From Areca catechu (Eukaryota; Streptophyta; Magnoliopsida; Arecales; Arecaceae), in contig CM038039.1 in assembly GCA_021397845.1 (NCBI GenBank), positions 6,007,731 through 6,071,730 on the forward strand: DNA of 64,000 nt, read 5' to 3'. A program made the translations under genes and the position numbers. A model generated the notes under the pieces. It worked only from the letters and a program-made list of their open reading frames with translations, was not told the origin of the DNA and ran no database searches. Below are positions 33,300-44,520 of this stretch, one piece after another. Position 1 is the stretch's first letter. Every line of letters begins with the position of its first letter.

Positions 33300-35591
33300 T
33301 GTTGGGAATTGTGTCCCAAAGCCAATCATCTAGGCTATAGATGGTTGTGCAACTCATGTATATGTATGAATTATTGAATTGAATAAAAGGTTTATTCTGG
33401 TTGTTCATCACATATCATCTTCCTAATTAAACTCTTATGTGATGATGTCCTTTAAGCTACCCTATATGCGATGTAGAGAGGATACATCATGTAGTTTATA
33501 AACTGGTTCGCGACCAAAGGATACACTATTTAGGATGATGGTGTATCGAGAGTAGGTCATTGATATCATGTCTGTTGGTTGTCCTCTTAACCAAGGAGCA
33601 TGGAAATGCTAGTGTGACATCAGGTATTGTGTTTGAACTTCACTGAACATGACTCTCATGCAGGATTCTCTTTCTGCCGAAGAGGAGTATTGCATTAGAA
33701 TATGGACTTGAGTTATTCCTCTGACTTGAGATCACTATGGCAGCTTGCAAGCAACTCATTGTGCTTAGGTGCCGGACACCCGATTTTCTAATCCGATGAT
33801 GGAAGGTTACTGGGTACAGTCAAGTACTTATATAATGGTAGTAGGATCGAGATAGGATTGATCTCTTCAAATGGTTTGGACTGAATGCTTAGTATGCCTT
33901 AATTGAGAAAGACTTTGGCCAGGGCATTCCTTGTAAGGGGTTACAAGGATTCTTTGTTTGAGACATATTGAGATGGATTGATTAGGGTTGGGCGGTTTAA
34001 CCCTATGCCATCCGGAGCATCAGGATGATCAAGGAATAAGTTTAGTGCTATTCCATATTCAATAGATTCAAATTGCTCTGCAATTTTTTAACATATCCGG
34101 ACGCCGGGTATCATTGCTAGATGGCGACTTTGGCTGGTACTGAAAATATTCCCGTGCTACTGTATAGTGTTTGAACCTGAGGGGTCACACACATAAGAGA
34201 CTTAAGTAACTAATCAGCAAATCGATTTGGATCTAATTATAATTGTTACAATTAAGAGATGACCTGATTAATTATGGATTAATTATTAATTAAATTAAAT
34301 CAAATTTTATTTAATTTTAATTAATCCAAATTATGTTAGGGTCAACAGTCTTTTCAAAATTAGTTCGATTGGATTTAAAATCTGGATTTTGATTTGAGTG
34401 TTAAATCAATTTTAAATTGGACCATGAGTCAGAGCCTAGTTGGATTGGGACTCTCTCTCCTCATGGCACATGGCACTCCCCCTCTCTCCTTCCACATGCT
34501 GCATGATGTAAGCATGATATAAGCATGGATGATGTGTACATGATGTAAGCATGGATGATGTTTGCATGATGTAAGCATGTATGATGTTTGCATGATGTAA
34601 GCATGGATGATGTTTGCATGATGTAAGCATGGGTGATGTAAGAGATGACATAAGTAAAGATTTCTTAAGTCTTCTAAGTCTCCTCCCCATTTGACTTGGT
34701 AATCCCTCATTAAATTGTCATAATCATCAAGGTTAGTGACCTGGAATAGGGAATTGATCTCATTAGAGGGATTAGAGGAGAATAAAGCTTTCATGATAGT
34801 GTGAAAGCATTTAAAGAGAGAAGGTTTATCTTCTCTTCTTTAAATGTTTTCATACTCACCAACCCTTATGTCATAATTGAGGTGATGCCTATATAAGGAA
34901 GGGGAGGGGTGTGGCCAGCCAAGAGAAGAGGGCTTGGAGAGTGCTTGGGTGAGTGAAGAGAAGGGGAGAAGGGGAGAAAACATTTGGGTGGTTTCTTTCC
35001 AAATAGTTCCTTCTTCTTCCTATTCATTCCTCCTCCATCTCTTATATTTCTTCCAAGTGTTGAGAGCTAATTTAGATAAGAGGAATGAGAGAAAGGAAGG
35101 TCCTTGATCTTGCAAAAGCAAGTTTGCAAGATAGAAGCCAGTACCCGATCCAGGTGTCAGTCGGGTGATCTTTCGAAGTAAGCCCGAGTTGTTGAAAGAG
35201 GAGGGGGCTACAAGGATCTAGCAGTCCGGTGTCCCCTACGACTTAGCTACGACGAGCCCCATATGGATACCAGTAGAGGCAGTACACATGTGCTGCTCAG
35301 AGTAGGAGGCCCTTCTACAGGTTTGAGCCACCGTTGGGATCGCGACAGGTAGCTCGGGCATCTTCCTGCAGCCTTTGGTGAAAGGTATGTTTTAAATTAT
35401 GTATGACATAATTATTGCATGATTTCATATTTATATTACTCCAGATACATCTAGATCCTGGTAGGGGCATGTGTTAATTAGATTAACATTTATAGATAAA
35501 ATTGTTTTATCGCTTTCTGCTGCTGCATATATTTAGAAAAAAATTTAAAATGCATATATCGCCCCTTACTGGTGGGAAAGGTTTCCCTACC
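33300..35591 (+). mobile_element. Copia-1 3' LTR (2292 bp)
   Basis: TGTTGGGAATTGTGTCCC to GGTTTCCCTACC; the terminal CA has become CC. It is shorter than the 5' LTR by 29 bp, 26 of which are one minisatellite unit (34533-34636 has four units). TATA box near 34888. Confidence 0.93.
34533..34636. repeat. 26-bp minisatellite, four units (3' LTR)
   Basis: Same unit as at 14905-15034, one copy fewer. Confidence 0.92.
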
Positions 35592-35596
35592 GGGAA
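35592..35596. repeat. Target-site duplication GGGAA, right copy (Copia-1)
   Basis: Exact match to 13666-13670. Confidence 0.9.
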
Positions 35597-36611
35597 AGGC
35601 ATCTGCTACCTTGGGGGCGATTGTAGCCCCTTCATCATCCTCGGGGCAGAGAGTATCTGGGGGTTCCTCAGCTCAAGATAGTGGTAGGACATCTTCAGCT
35701 CCATAAGAGGCTGGGACTTCATGGAAGTCTTTTGAGCACCAGACCTCCATGTCCCAAAGCAGAATTGCTAGTAGATGGATTTATTAGGTCTACATCGACG
35801 AGGGAGACTTGGCATTGCACAACCTCACGGTAGCCTAAGAGCTATCCCGAGTCATGCTATACCCTTGGGACACAGAAGAGTTGGAATTCCAAACCATGAG
35901 CGAAATGGTCAATGTGACTTTTTTGACAGTCATCAAGGTAAACCTTATCTCATCTTTTTTGAATATTAGCTAAGGAGTCACTCAGCTAACTCTGTATGTT
36001 ATTCTAGTGTAGCTCTTCCATGATTTGATGACCATGCATACTCTGGTTTTCAAGTATGCTGAGAGTACCGGCAACTAGGAGGCTCGGGTAAAGGTGGTGG
36101 AAGACCAGGTGGTGAGGGCCAAGCATGAGCATGATGAGGTCGTTGGGAGAGAGGCCAAACTGAAAGAGTAAATGGCCTCCCGACTGAAAGACAAGGATGA
36201 TGCGCTCATCAAGGAGAGTGCTCGGTGTATAGACATGGTAGCCTGGCTGGACCATTCTGAGATCCAGTGCCAGCTTGCCATCAACATTGCCTTAGCAAAT
36301 GAAGAGCGGGCCAGGACCATCAGGAGCATGCCAAGACTGAGAGTGATTGAGCGAGGGCCATCGAGGACCAGGTCAAGACGATGGAGGCTTAGGCTGAGGC
36401 TGTAGGGAGTTGGGCTACCTAGGCAATGGAGGAGTACAAGAACTCTAATAGCTTTGAGGCCGATGCCACAGCAGCCGCTACCATGACCTATAACCTTGGG
36501 TTTGATAATTTCTAAAAGAAGGTCACCGATGCTTTCCCAAGTTTTGACCTTCACCGAATCACCCAAATGGACAAGCTAGAAGAGGATGAAGAGGAGGATG
36601 AGGGGGAAGAG
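35597..36611 (+). pseudogene. Antisense ORF of the Tat element, part 2 (coiled coil, possible intron)
   Basis: Continues the Transposase_28-type ORF after Copia-1. A Ser-rich linker is followed by EGDLALHNLTVA and MLYPWDTEELEFQTMSEMVN up to TFLTVIK at 35937. There a 75-bp intron with canonical borders (CAAG|GTAAAC at 35938, GTGTAG| at 36012) is likely. The next segment starts LFHDLMTMHTLVFKYAEST and goes into a charged helical stretch (KVVEDQVVRAKHEHDEVVGR). It ends in an acidic run (DKLEEDEEEDEGEE) at 36611, where a solo LTR interrupts it. Stops (TAG after STGN, TAA after AKLKE) show decay. The protein is unknown beyond the family. Confidence 0.65.
36607..36611. repeat. Target-site duplication AAGAG, left copy (solo LTR)
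   Basis: Identical to 38112-38116. Confidence 0.85.
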
Positions 36612-38111
36612 TGATGCGGGATGAACCCCAATCAGGATTATTTTTTGAGGGTGGATCATTGATCACTAGGAAATGACCTTTAAGCTAGGTTCAACTTCCA
36701 ATTATTTAAACCCAATAATTCAAAAGAGACCTAAACTAAAGTTGGCATTAGGGAGGTAGCTATGCTTTGAGAAGCCTATAGAATACTTTGTACTTGAAGT
36801 TGGCATTGGAAAATTCAGAGAAGCTTTCGTGATCGTACGCTTTCACGATCGTGCTGAACTTTCTTCTATAGACCGAAATAAGGGGGTCTTGGGTAGGGAA
36901 TCCGACGAGATCTTGTCAACGACGGCACGGTGTGGAGAAGAGTGGCACGGGCTTTGCTTCCGATGGCTCGTGATGGTGGAAGGGTTTTTGATATGGTAGG
37001 TGTTGCGGGAGCAGGGAGATGGAATGGGTGTCAGCTGGGACTGGAGGTGACGGGTGACCGGAGTCCATCAGGGCCAGTGGATGTTGGCTTGGCCACGAAC
37101 TTCTCTGGATGGGAGGAGATTCGATGGAGGTGATCTGGGGCATCGACGAGGCAGAGAGGAGAGGGCTTGGATCCTTCAGCATGGGCAAGGGCATGTCGGA
37201 GCGATGGGGCTTTCTTCATGGACGGGAGGGAGGCATTGCAGAAGGGGTCGCTGATGGTGCTTGAAAAATAGGGGAACAGTGATGTCGAGGGTAGGGGTGG
37301 CTCGACGCTGTGGAGGCTCTCCGGTGTTTGGCAGAAATAGGATCTGGAAGGTTGATCGCCCGGAGAGAAAAAGGTCCAATGGCACAGGGCTGACGGTGTG
37401 GATCTGGTTGCAGCAAACACAGAGGTGAGCGCCCAGAGGAGTCCGACTGGGTGGCAGACGATCTCGATGGAGATCTTTTGGATGGGAGGCATCATGTGGA
37501 GATCTGTGCATAGGGGATTCTAGTGGTTGGTCAGATCCGGGGAAGGACTGATGCTCGAGCGGATCCGAGAAATGGCTTGGTGGTTGATTCATAGATTTGA
37601 AGGAGAAAGGAAAATAGAGTGGAAAGAGGAAATAACACAGATGAAGAAAAAAGATGGAGAAGGAAGATCTAGGAAGAAAAAAAATGATCCATGGTTGGGT
37701 TACCCACCAAGGCTTCAGCGCCCACTCCTACCCGGAGCGACCATGTAGGGCTTCAGCACCCTCTCCTACCCGAAGTTTTTTTTCTCTTCCCAAATATTCT
37801 TCGCCTCCTTTTTATTCGAATGATAAACCATTTAAATAGATTAATCTGAGATATCGATATGCTGATCTCAAATATCCCTAACAAATTCAAACTACTTATT
37901 TAAAAAATACAAACTAATCCAACTAAGGGATAAAATAAATCCTAAAAACAAACAAAGATGTGAATTGAGATTTGTGCTGCTCCAAAAATCGTATTGCAAC
38001 AAAATCTGTGCTGCATCGACTTCAGGATTTGAGGTTGGCTTTAGGTTCTGGGCTGGGCTGCCTTCAGATTCTGGGTTGGTTTCAAGTCTGGGCTAGTCGA
38101 TGTCCCCATTA
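36612..38111 (-). mobile_element. Solo LTR (1500 bp), SIRE-like relative
   Basis: TGATGCGGGATGAACCCC at the left and GATGTCCCCATTA at the right, flanked by AAGAG. On the minus strand the start TAATGGGGACATC resembles the start of LTR A/B (TGATGGGGACATC), and both have a G-rich body, so it is probably a distant relative in the same orientation. No internal sequence remains: the usual outcome of LTR-LTR recombination. Confidence 0.85.
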
Positions 38112-38116
38112 AAGAG
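38112..38116. repeat. Target-site duplication AAGAG, right copy (solo LTR)
   Basis: Identical to 36607-36611. The antisense ORF reads across when the LTR and one copy are ignored. Confidence 0.85.
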
Positions 38117-38296
38117 ACTGTATAGGTCATCGGTGGAGATGATGCCAACGAAGAGATTATCGAAGTCCCCATGCCTAAGGTCCCTAAGGCAATGGAAGCT
38201 CTAGCTGGAGTTCCACCAGTATCGATATCAACATCTTATGAGGATGCTACTACGACTGACCTCACAAAGAAGTCCAGCATCACCCTGAGAGAGTAG
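38117..38296 (+). pseudogene. Antisense ORF of the Tat element, part 3 (C-terminus)
   Basis: Directly continues the frame of part 2: acidic residues, a TAG, then ANEEIIEVPMPKVPKAMEAL, PPVSISTSYEDATTTDLTKK and the natural end SSITLRE followed by TAG near 38294-38296. Confidence 0.65.
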
Positions 38297-39199
38297 TCTC
38301 AGGAGTGCTTTAGCTTCTTTTTTCTTTTTCTTGTATTTTCGATATTTTCTCTAGGAATCCTTTGGCCCAAATTTTATCCTGTTGGGCTTTTGGTTCTCTA
38401 TTATAAATATATCATCGAATTTGAAATGAAATACTTTCTTCTTTTATAAAGATGATGCTTCCTTTGTGTTCTTTCAATTTCTTCTAAGTGTTCAATCGAT
38501 AGCGAAGTCGAAGGGGGCGGAGATTTTTTTTTTGGACTCTTTACTAAGTACTCCATCGGGGGCAAGGTCAGGATAGAGAGAGTCAATTCCATTTGTTATT
38601 CGAGTGGGCGTATCCAATTATCGAATTGGGGGATGATTTCTGTCAAACACGAGTGCATGAAAACTCCTTTGTCATGCAAATCATGAGTAACACCTATTTC
38701 AAATTTCTCGAAGTATTCAGTCAGTGATAGAGCTAGGTGTTTGGGACTTACTTTTGCGGAAATCATCCAAGTAGAGGGTTACTCTTTTGGGAGTTACTCG
38801 ATTTGGAAGTTACTCTGGCGAAAGTTATCCAAGTTGGGAGTTACCCTGGCAGGAATTACTTAAGTAGTGAGTTATCCTGGTGTGAGTTACTTGAGTTGAA
38901 AGTTATCCTAGCAGAAGTTACCTAACTTGAGATTTACCTTGTCGGGAGTTACCCGAGATGAGGATGGTTAACTAGTCATTTCCTTCGACTAGTCATAGAT
39001 CGGTCAGGATTTCGGTGGGATTGTTCGAATTCATTGCTGAGTGAGTGTGAAATCGAGAAGTCCCAAGAAACATTGTCGAAGAAAATTATCTTGCATTCAT
39101 CGATATAAAAGATTACATTATCGGTAATACATACAGAGATTATCGGTGTTCCAAGTTCGAAGAATGAGAGTTCTGTCGAGGTCTTCAATTTTGGTAAGC
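38297..39199. other. Spacer between the antisense ORF and integrase of the minus-strand Tat element
   Basis: This is the convergent 3' ends of the two transcripts. It holds a T-rich tail after the antisense ORF (38310-38400), a 31-bp degenerate tandem array (38755-38960) and no recognisable gene. Confidence 0.5.
38755..38960. repeat. Degenerate 31-bp tandem array
   Basis: About six units such as GTTATCCAAGTTGGGAGTTA + CCCTGGCAGGAA, with starts near 38793, 38824, 38855, 38886 and 38917. Strongly diverged. Confidence 0.7.
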
Positions 39200-40020
39200 T
39201 CCTCAATGGAGTGCCTCAGTTATCTGATAAGGGCCTTTCCAATTAGGGACTAGCTTGCTATGCTCTGTATGTCTCGAGATTTAGGGCTTTCAACCGGTCT
39301 GAGTTAGTTGCTTCATCGAATTTTTCTATTTGCACAATCGGGAGCCTGACTTCAACGAAGTTACTACCTTGGTACTAAAAGCCAAATTGAAGGAGATTTT
39401 GTTCGTAGAAGTTTATGGGATCGTGTGGGATGCCCACAGCATGCCAGGTAATTCATCTACCCACCTACCTTTCGATTTATCCAATTTGGTCCTAAATTCT
39501 TGGAGGATGGTTCGATTCATGACCTTTGTCATGCTGCAGGTGACCGATGGACATGAATCGATGCCGAATATGGAGCTCGATGCAAAAATTTTTGAAACTT
39601 GATTATCAAATTATTAGCTGTTGTCGATAATGATGGTATGCAAGAGCCCATACAGATAGATTACTGACTTCCAGAAGAAATTTCTGACCTTGCTTGTGGT
39701 GATATGCACCAGTGGCTCAACCTCCACCCATTTAGTAAAATAGTCAATGGTGATGATAAGAAAATTGCACTGTCTAGACTCTGGGGGAAGGGGCCAAGCA
39801 TGCCTATTCTCCATTGGACTAATGGCTAGGGGAGATGAGCTGGCTTAGCTAGCTCATCGGTAGGTGCCATATATTGGTGAAGCGCTGACAGTAATTGCAC
39901 TTTTGGATAAGCTCGATTGCATCTTCCTATATGGTCGGCCAATACCCTTGCCTCAGGGCTTTATAAGCTAAGGTCCTGGCTCATAGATAATTTTTATAGA
40001 TTTTCTCATGGCTTTTTTGA
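39200..40020 (-). pseudogene. pol: Integrase of the minus-strand Tat/Gypsy element, broken
   Basis: On the minus strand, KALRQGYWPTI and DAIELIQKCNYCQRF (zinc region) lie at about 39980-39860. The core follows with ITIDYFTKWVEVEPLVHITT and DNS (39814-39614), then QFDNQVSKIFASSSIFGID, NRTILQEFRTKLDKSKGRWV and DELPGMLWASHTIP to about 39400. These are the usual Tat integrase blocks in order. A frame change and a stop after DNS and a stop after IP break it. Confidence 0.88.
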
Positions 40021-40099
40021 AGCATGTAGTCAGCTTCATCGGGCCACATACACTTAAGGAGCAGGAGGGAAAAGGATTTTGAATGGAGTCGTTCATCCA

Positions 40100-42100
40100 A
40101 TAGCATGAACGTGAGGCCTTCCATTTGAACCTTTTACCTTCAGGAGGGTTATCAGGGATAGTACTATCGATCAGATATTTGACAAGGTGGTCCATCCAGC
40201 TTGGCTTATGGTCAATTTGGTGGACTTCTTCGATTTTCTCAATGCTTGGGGCTTACCTCTATGTAAACCTAGCCGAGCAAGCAGTCCATCGCCATTGCTA
40301 GTCGAGAGAGTGTCGGCGAGAACATTCTCATGTCGGGGGATTTGAAAGATGCCAAAGTGCTTGAGTGCTGCCATCAAGGTCTGCACCTTATCCAAGTATT
40401 TGGCCATCATCGGGTCCTGAGCTTCGTATTCACCGGTCACCTGTCTGACTATTAACTAGGAGTAGATGAAAACTTTCAAGTGCTCTACTCTGAGATGCTT
40501 TGTGAGTTTTAAGTTGGTCAAGAGGGCTTCATATTCGGCTTAGTTGTTGGTCACCTTGAATGAGAGGTGCAGGGCATACTCGACAACACACCTTTAGAAT
40601 TGACTAGAATCAGCCCCGTTTGCATGTAGGATCTAGGTTGTTATCGAGTCGAGTTACTCGATAGGAGGTTTAGTAGACACCACTCCAGGCATGTCATCCA
40701 ACCAAGTGTACTCTACAAGAAAGATGGCCAAAACTTGCACCTTCATAGATGAGCATGGACAATATGAAATATCGAATTCTTTAAGCTTGATTGCCGACTT
40801 ACCATCTGTCCAGAGGTGTCTGAGCATTGCAGGATGGTTCAGAGTGGTTGATCAGTTAGGATGGCTATCAGGGGTGCTTGGAAATATAGCCTAAGATGCT
40901 GTGCAGATATGATTAGTACAAAAACAATCTTTTCAAATTTAGAATATCTCGTTTCCATGTCATGCAGCACTCGACTAGTATAATATATAGATCTTTGAAC
41001 CCCTTGTCATCTAACTGAACAAGTATAGAGCTAACCGCCTCTTGGGATGCTACGAGGTACAAGATAATTCTTTCTCGAGCTCAGGTTTAGAGAGTAAGGG
41101 TGGAGAGGCAAGGAAGTTCTTCAAATTCTTGAATACATGTCGGCATTCCTCTGTCCAATCAAAGCTATTCATCTTCTACAGGGTTTTAAAAAATAGCAAG
41201 CACCACTCAACTGACCTTGAGATGAATAGCAATCAAAGCTATTCATCTTCTACAGGGTTTTAAAAAATAGCAAGCACCACTCAACTGACCTTGAGATGAA
41301 TCAACTCAGAGCGACTATGCAACTTGAGTTGCTACACCTCCTTCTTGGATGCCGGGTGCCACATATCTAAGAGGGCCTAGATCTTCTTCAGATTTGCTTT
41401 GATACCTTGGCAAGTGACCATGAATTCGAGAAACCTTCTAGCAGTTATACCGAATGTGCATTTAGTCGAATTCAACTTCATGCAATGTTGGTGAAGGATG
41501 TTGAAGGCTTTCTCTAGGTCTCCAACATGGTCGGCTTCTTCAGTGCATTTGACAAGCATGTCTCGACATAAACCTCCATATTTTTATCGATTTGGTCTTT
41601 AAAGACCTTGTTGACGAGTCTTTAGTACGTGGCTTCTGCATTTTTAAGATCAAAAGGTATTACTTTATAACAATACGTACCCCTATCGATCATGAAGGTC
41701 ATGTTTTCTTCATCCTCGGGGGCCATTCTTATATGGTTATAACCCGAGAAGGCATCCATGAAGCTTAGCAATCTTATAGCCTAAAGTGACATCGACTAAT
41801 TGATCAATCCTTAGTAGAGAAAAACTATCCTTTGGGCAGGCCCTGTTCAAATTAGTGTAGTCCATGCAAATGCAACACTTCCTACTCACTTTCTTCACCA
41901 TGATGATGTTGGCCAACCAATTAGGATAATGAGCTTCTCGAATGAGCCCAATAGCTAGGAGTTTGTCGATTTCTTTGTTGAAGGCTTTCTATCTCTCGAG
42001 GGCAAAGCTCTTCTTCTATCGAATAGGCTTAAAACTCATATTGACATTTAGCTTATGAGTGATTATTTTGGAAGAGATTCCAACATGTCTGATGCTGACT
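40100..42100 (-). pseudogene. pol: RT and RNase H of the minus-strand Tat/Gypsy element, broken
   Basis: RT is readable in short pieces from about 41960 down to 41380: REAHYPNWLANIIMVKKV, CICMDYTNLNRACPKDSF, then DLEKAFNILHQHCMKLNSTK and FLEFMVTCQGIKANL. Stops are dense; no catalytic YxDD block can be read. RNase H is clear at 40440-40171: AKYLDKVQTLMAALKHFGIF and QIPRHENVLADTLS, the usual end of this domain in Tat elements. A 74-bp tandem duplication lies between them. Confidence 0.82.
41156..41303. repeat. 74-bp tandem duplication, near-perfect
   Basis: 41156-41229 and 41230-41303 are identical except at the last two bases (both contain AAAGCTATTCATCTTCTACA and AGCACCACTCAACTGACC). It lies inside a highly decayed RT/RNase H region. 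Confidence 0.95.
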
Positions 42101-42479
42101 AAGCAAATACATCCACGTTCTATCATAGGAATTCCAAGAGTCAGTTTTTATTGAGCTCAGGCAAGGATGCCTCGCTTTGCACAGTTTTTGCGAGGTCATC
42201 ATTCAAGGGAAAAGAGAGGGGGCTCTCAGCAGGCTCACCCCTTTTCTTGAGTTCTCTTTGGTCCAACAACACAGTAGGTAGAAGCTCATTAAGCCTTGAC
42301 TACTTAGGTGCCATCTGGAAGCACTGTCGGCCAAGTTGTTGGTCTTCCCACATTTCGTCGATGCCATTATCCCTGTGAATATGGATGAGAAGATACTTGA
42401 TAGATATGTCGGCATCTAGCTAATTTAGCTTAGGACATCTGAGAAAGGCATTGTATATCGAAGGGACTCGAACCATGAT

Positions 42480-42760
42480 AAAAGTGACGAAGATTGTTTT
42501 CAACAAGACGGAGTTCCTGCTATGACAGAAAGAGTTATTTCTTCCTCGACACCAACAGATTCTCCATTAAAGGCAACTAAAGGTATATAAATAGATTTTA
42601 AATAGTTCAATAATAAATTTATCCAAACAAAAGTATTATAGAAAAGGATGTTAGTCAAACTTCTACTATCAATAAGGATTCTTCTTATAGGATGCTTCAC
42701 TATCATCATTGAAATGACGATAGGATAGTTATTGGGGTTATGAATCACGATTAGGTCCTT
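42480..42760 (-). pseudogene. pol: Protease of the minus-strand Tat/Gypsy element, broken
   Basis: SMMIVKHPIRRILIDSRSLT and NILFYNTFVW align with the plus-strand element's protease block (MIAKHPVKIIMVDSGSSADI). The active-site D-S-G is D-S-R here. SVGVEEEITLSVIAGTPS follows. Confidence 0.82.
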
Positions 42761-42949
42761 ATCAAAAAAAGAAATTACATTGTTTTCTCTCTTTTCTTCT
42801 TTTGGCCTCCTTGAAGGTCACCCTACCCCCCGGATATCATAATGACTTCAATTTTAGTCGGTTGGTTATCGATCTTGTGTAAGGTTAGCTACCCCCCAGG
42901 TTTGGGATGTCAAGACAAGTGACACCCCTGCGGACATACATGCCGAGAT

Positions 42950-44497
42950 AGCCTCATCAGATGAGATCTTCAATCCCCTTCTTTAGATAGTGGAACTCAT
43001 CTGTGTCATGGCCTTTATCACAGTGGAAGCGGTAGTACTTCCGTTGTTCCAAGAGGTGGAAGGTTTCAAGGGGTTAGGCCTTCACAGGTACTATTCCCAT
43101 TCAATCTCCATCAAGATCTTCGAGTAGGAGATGAGAAGAGGGGTGTAGTTAAATGATCAGTCGATAGGGTTTCTCGACTTGGGGTTCCACTGGCAAGAGG
43201 AGCCGAGTTTACTGGACGGGGCTCCGAAGGGCTCCTCCCGAGCTTTCTTGTGGCTCGGCTTTCCTTCTGCTTCATGCCAAGAAAAAGCTCCTTCATCTAC
43301 GTGGATATACTTCTCCGTATGGACGAGCACCTCCAAATAAAACTTCATTAGGGTCTTGTCCAAAGAGTAGGTTAGCCAGGAGGGACAGAGTTCCTGTTTC
43401 AAAGCCAACATGGCCAAGGAGATGTCGAGATAATAAATTTCTAGCATGGCCATCTTAAATGGCTCATTGTCCTGTTGCCAAATGAAGAAGAGGTTGTCGA
43501 CCTCACATAGCATCTTCCTACATGCACTGAAATATGTCACAAACTTCTTCTCTAGCTAAGAAAAAGAATCAATACTTCTTGACTCAAGCTAAGAGTACCA
43601 TGCCCGGGCTACCTTTCGAAGGGTGGCCGAGAAGGTGATGCATAGTAGGGCATCGGTGGCATCCTGAATCCTCATTAAAGTCTTATAGCTCTCAAGGTGA
43701 TCCAACAGGTCAGTGGTGCCGTCATATGGCTTCAATTGTGGCATTTTGAACCAACCTGGGATCGGTTCTTCCATGATGCATTAGGAGAGATAGGGCTGAG
43801 AATCAAATTCAGCAGGGCCCCAATCCTCTCCTTGGATGTCTACGAGTCGGCAGTTGATATCGCACAGCTCACGATCATGCTTCTCGAGGCGTCGCTCAGC
43901 TCATCTCCTGGTAGCCTCCTTAGTAGCCCCTTCCTAGGAATATTTCGAGAGGTGCTCATCGAAAGAGTCGGAGGGGGAGCGAGAGCGATTCTCCTACCTT
44001 GGTTCCTTCCAGATCATCGATGGATCGAATCAGGGCTATGCAAACATGATATGGGAGACCGCATTGGTGGGGCGTTCCGTTAATAACAAGATTGTTCTTG
44101 GGATGACTGGCGACTCCCGCATCGTGAGGGAAGAGACTATGAGCAGCAAGAAATCTATCGACGGAAGGTCTCGTAGTGGGAGGGCGACTACCGCAAGCCA
44201 TGGGAGCTGTGATCGGGGCTTCCACTAGTTGTTGCCCCACGACGAGAGATTGCTGCTACCATAACCCCTGCACCATCGAGGTAAGATCTTTGACTTGTTG
44301 GACCAAGGCAGCTAGAAAAACTTGCTCCGATGTAGGTGGTTGAGTAGGAGATGGAGCAACTGGCATTGGTGCTTGACCGATGGTTCTCCATCACACGGGT
44401 GCTACCTGATATGGCTTGTAGTGAAATCTTGTACACGAGTGGTTACCATGGCTTCAAGCTCTGGAGATCTGAAAGTGTTTAAGCAATAACTATACCC
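42950..44497 (-). pseudogene. gag: Gag of the minus-strand Tat/Gypsy element, broken
   Basis: Minus strand, 5' to 3': weak N-terminus (44240 onward), the Retrotrans_gag core MPQLKPYDGTTDLLDHLESY and DALLCITFSATLRKVARAWY at 43774-43589, EKKFVTYFSACRKMLCEVDN and YTSDKTL-type block (LTYSLDKTLMKFYLEVLVHT) at 43540-43300, and the C-terminal zinc motif KYYRFHCDKGHDTDEFHYL near 43040-42960, in which the last Cys is Phe. It is a close relative of the plus-strand gag at 3125-4700 but independently broken. Confidence 0.85.
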
Positions 44498-44520
44498 CTT
44501 ACCTGGCGTACCAATCTATT
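44498..44520 (-). other. Primer-binding-like site of the minus-strand Tat element
   Basis: GATTGGTACGCCAGGTAAGG on the minus strand, at the junction of LTR and leader; compare 3102-3124. Confidence 0.5.

Larger units (their letters stand above)
13671..35591 (+). mobile_element. Copia-1: LTR retrotransposon with two younger elements inside
   Basis: 5' LTR, leader, gag, protease, integrase, RT, RNase H and 3' LTR are all present in Copia order on the plus strand and flanked by GGGAA. The 21.9 kb span is inflated by Copia-2 (16914-22469) in the leader and the chromodomain element (25317-31511) between integrase and RT. Removing both with one target copy each leaves about 10.2 kb. Over the first 255 bp of the LTRs I count about 17 differences by eye, mostly transitions. 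Coding parts carry stops and an altered protease site, so it is dead. Confidence 0.92.

Noticed and set aside
36075..36566. 163-codon minus-strand ORF
   Set aside because: It is antisense to the coiled-coil part of the Transposase_28-type ORF; Ser/Leu-rich shadow.
36916..37748. Several ORFs in both strands in the 36.9-37.7 kb region
   Set aside because: They lie in the G-rich body of a solo LTR with clean target duplications; no domain seen.
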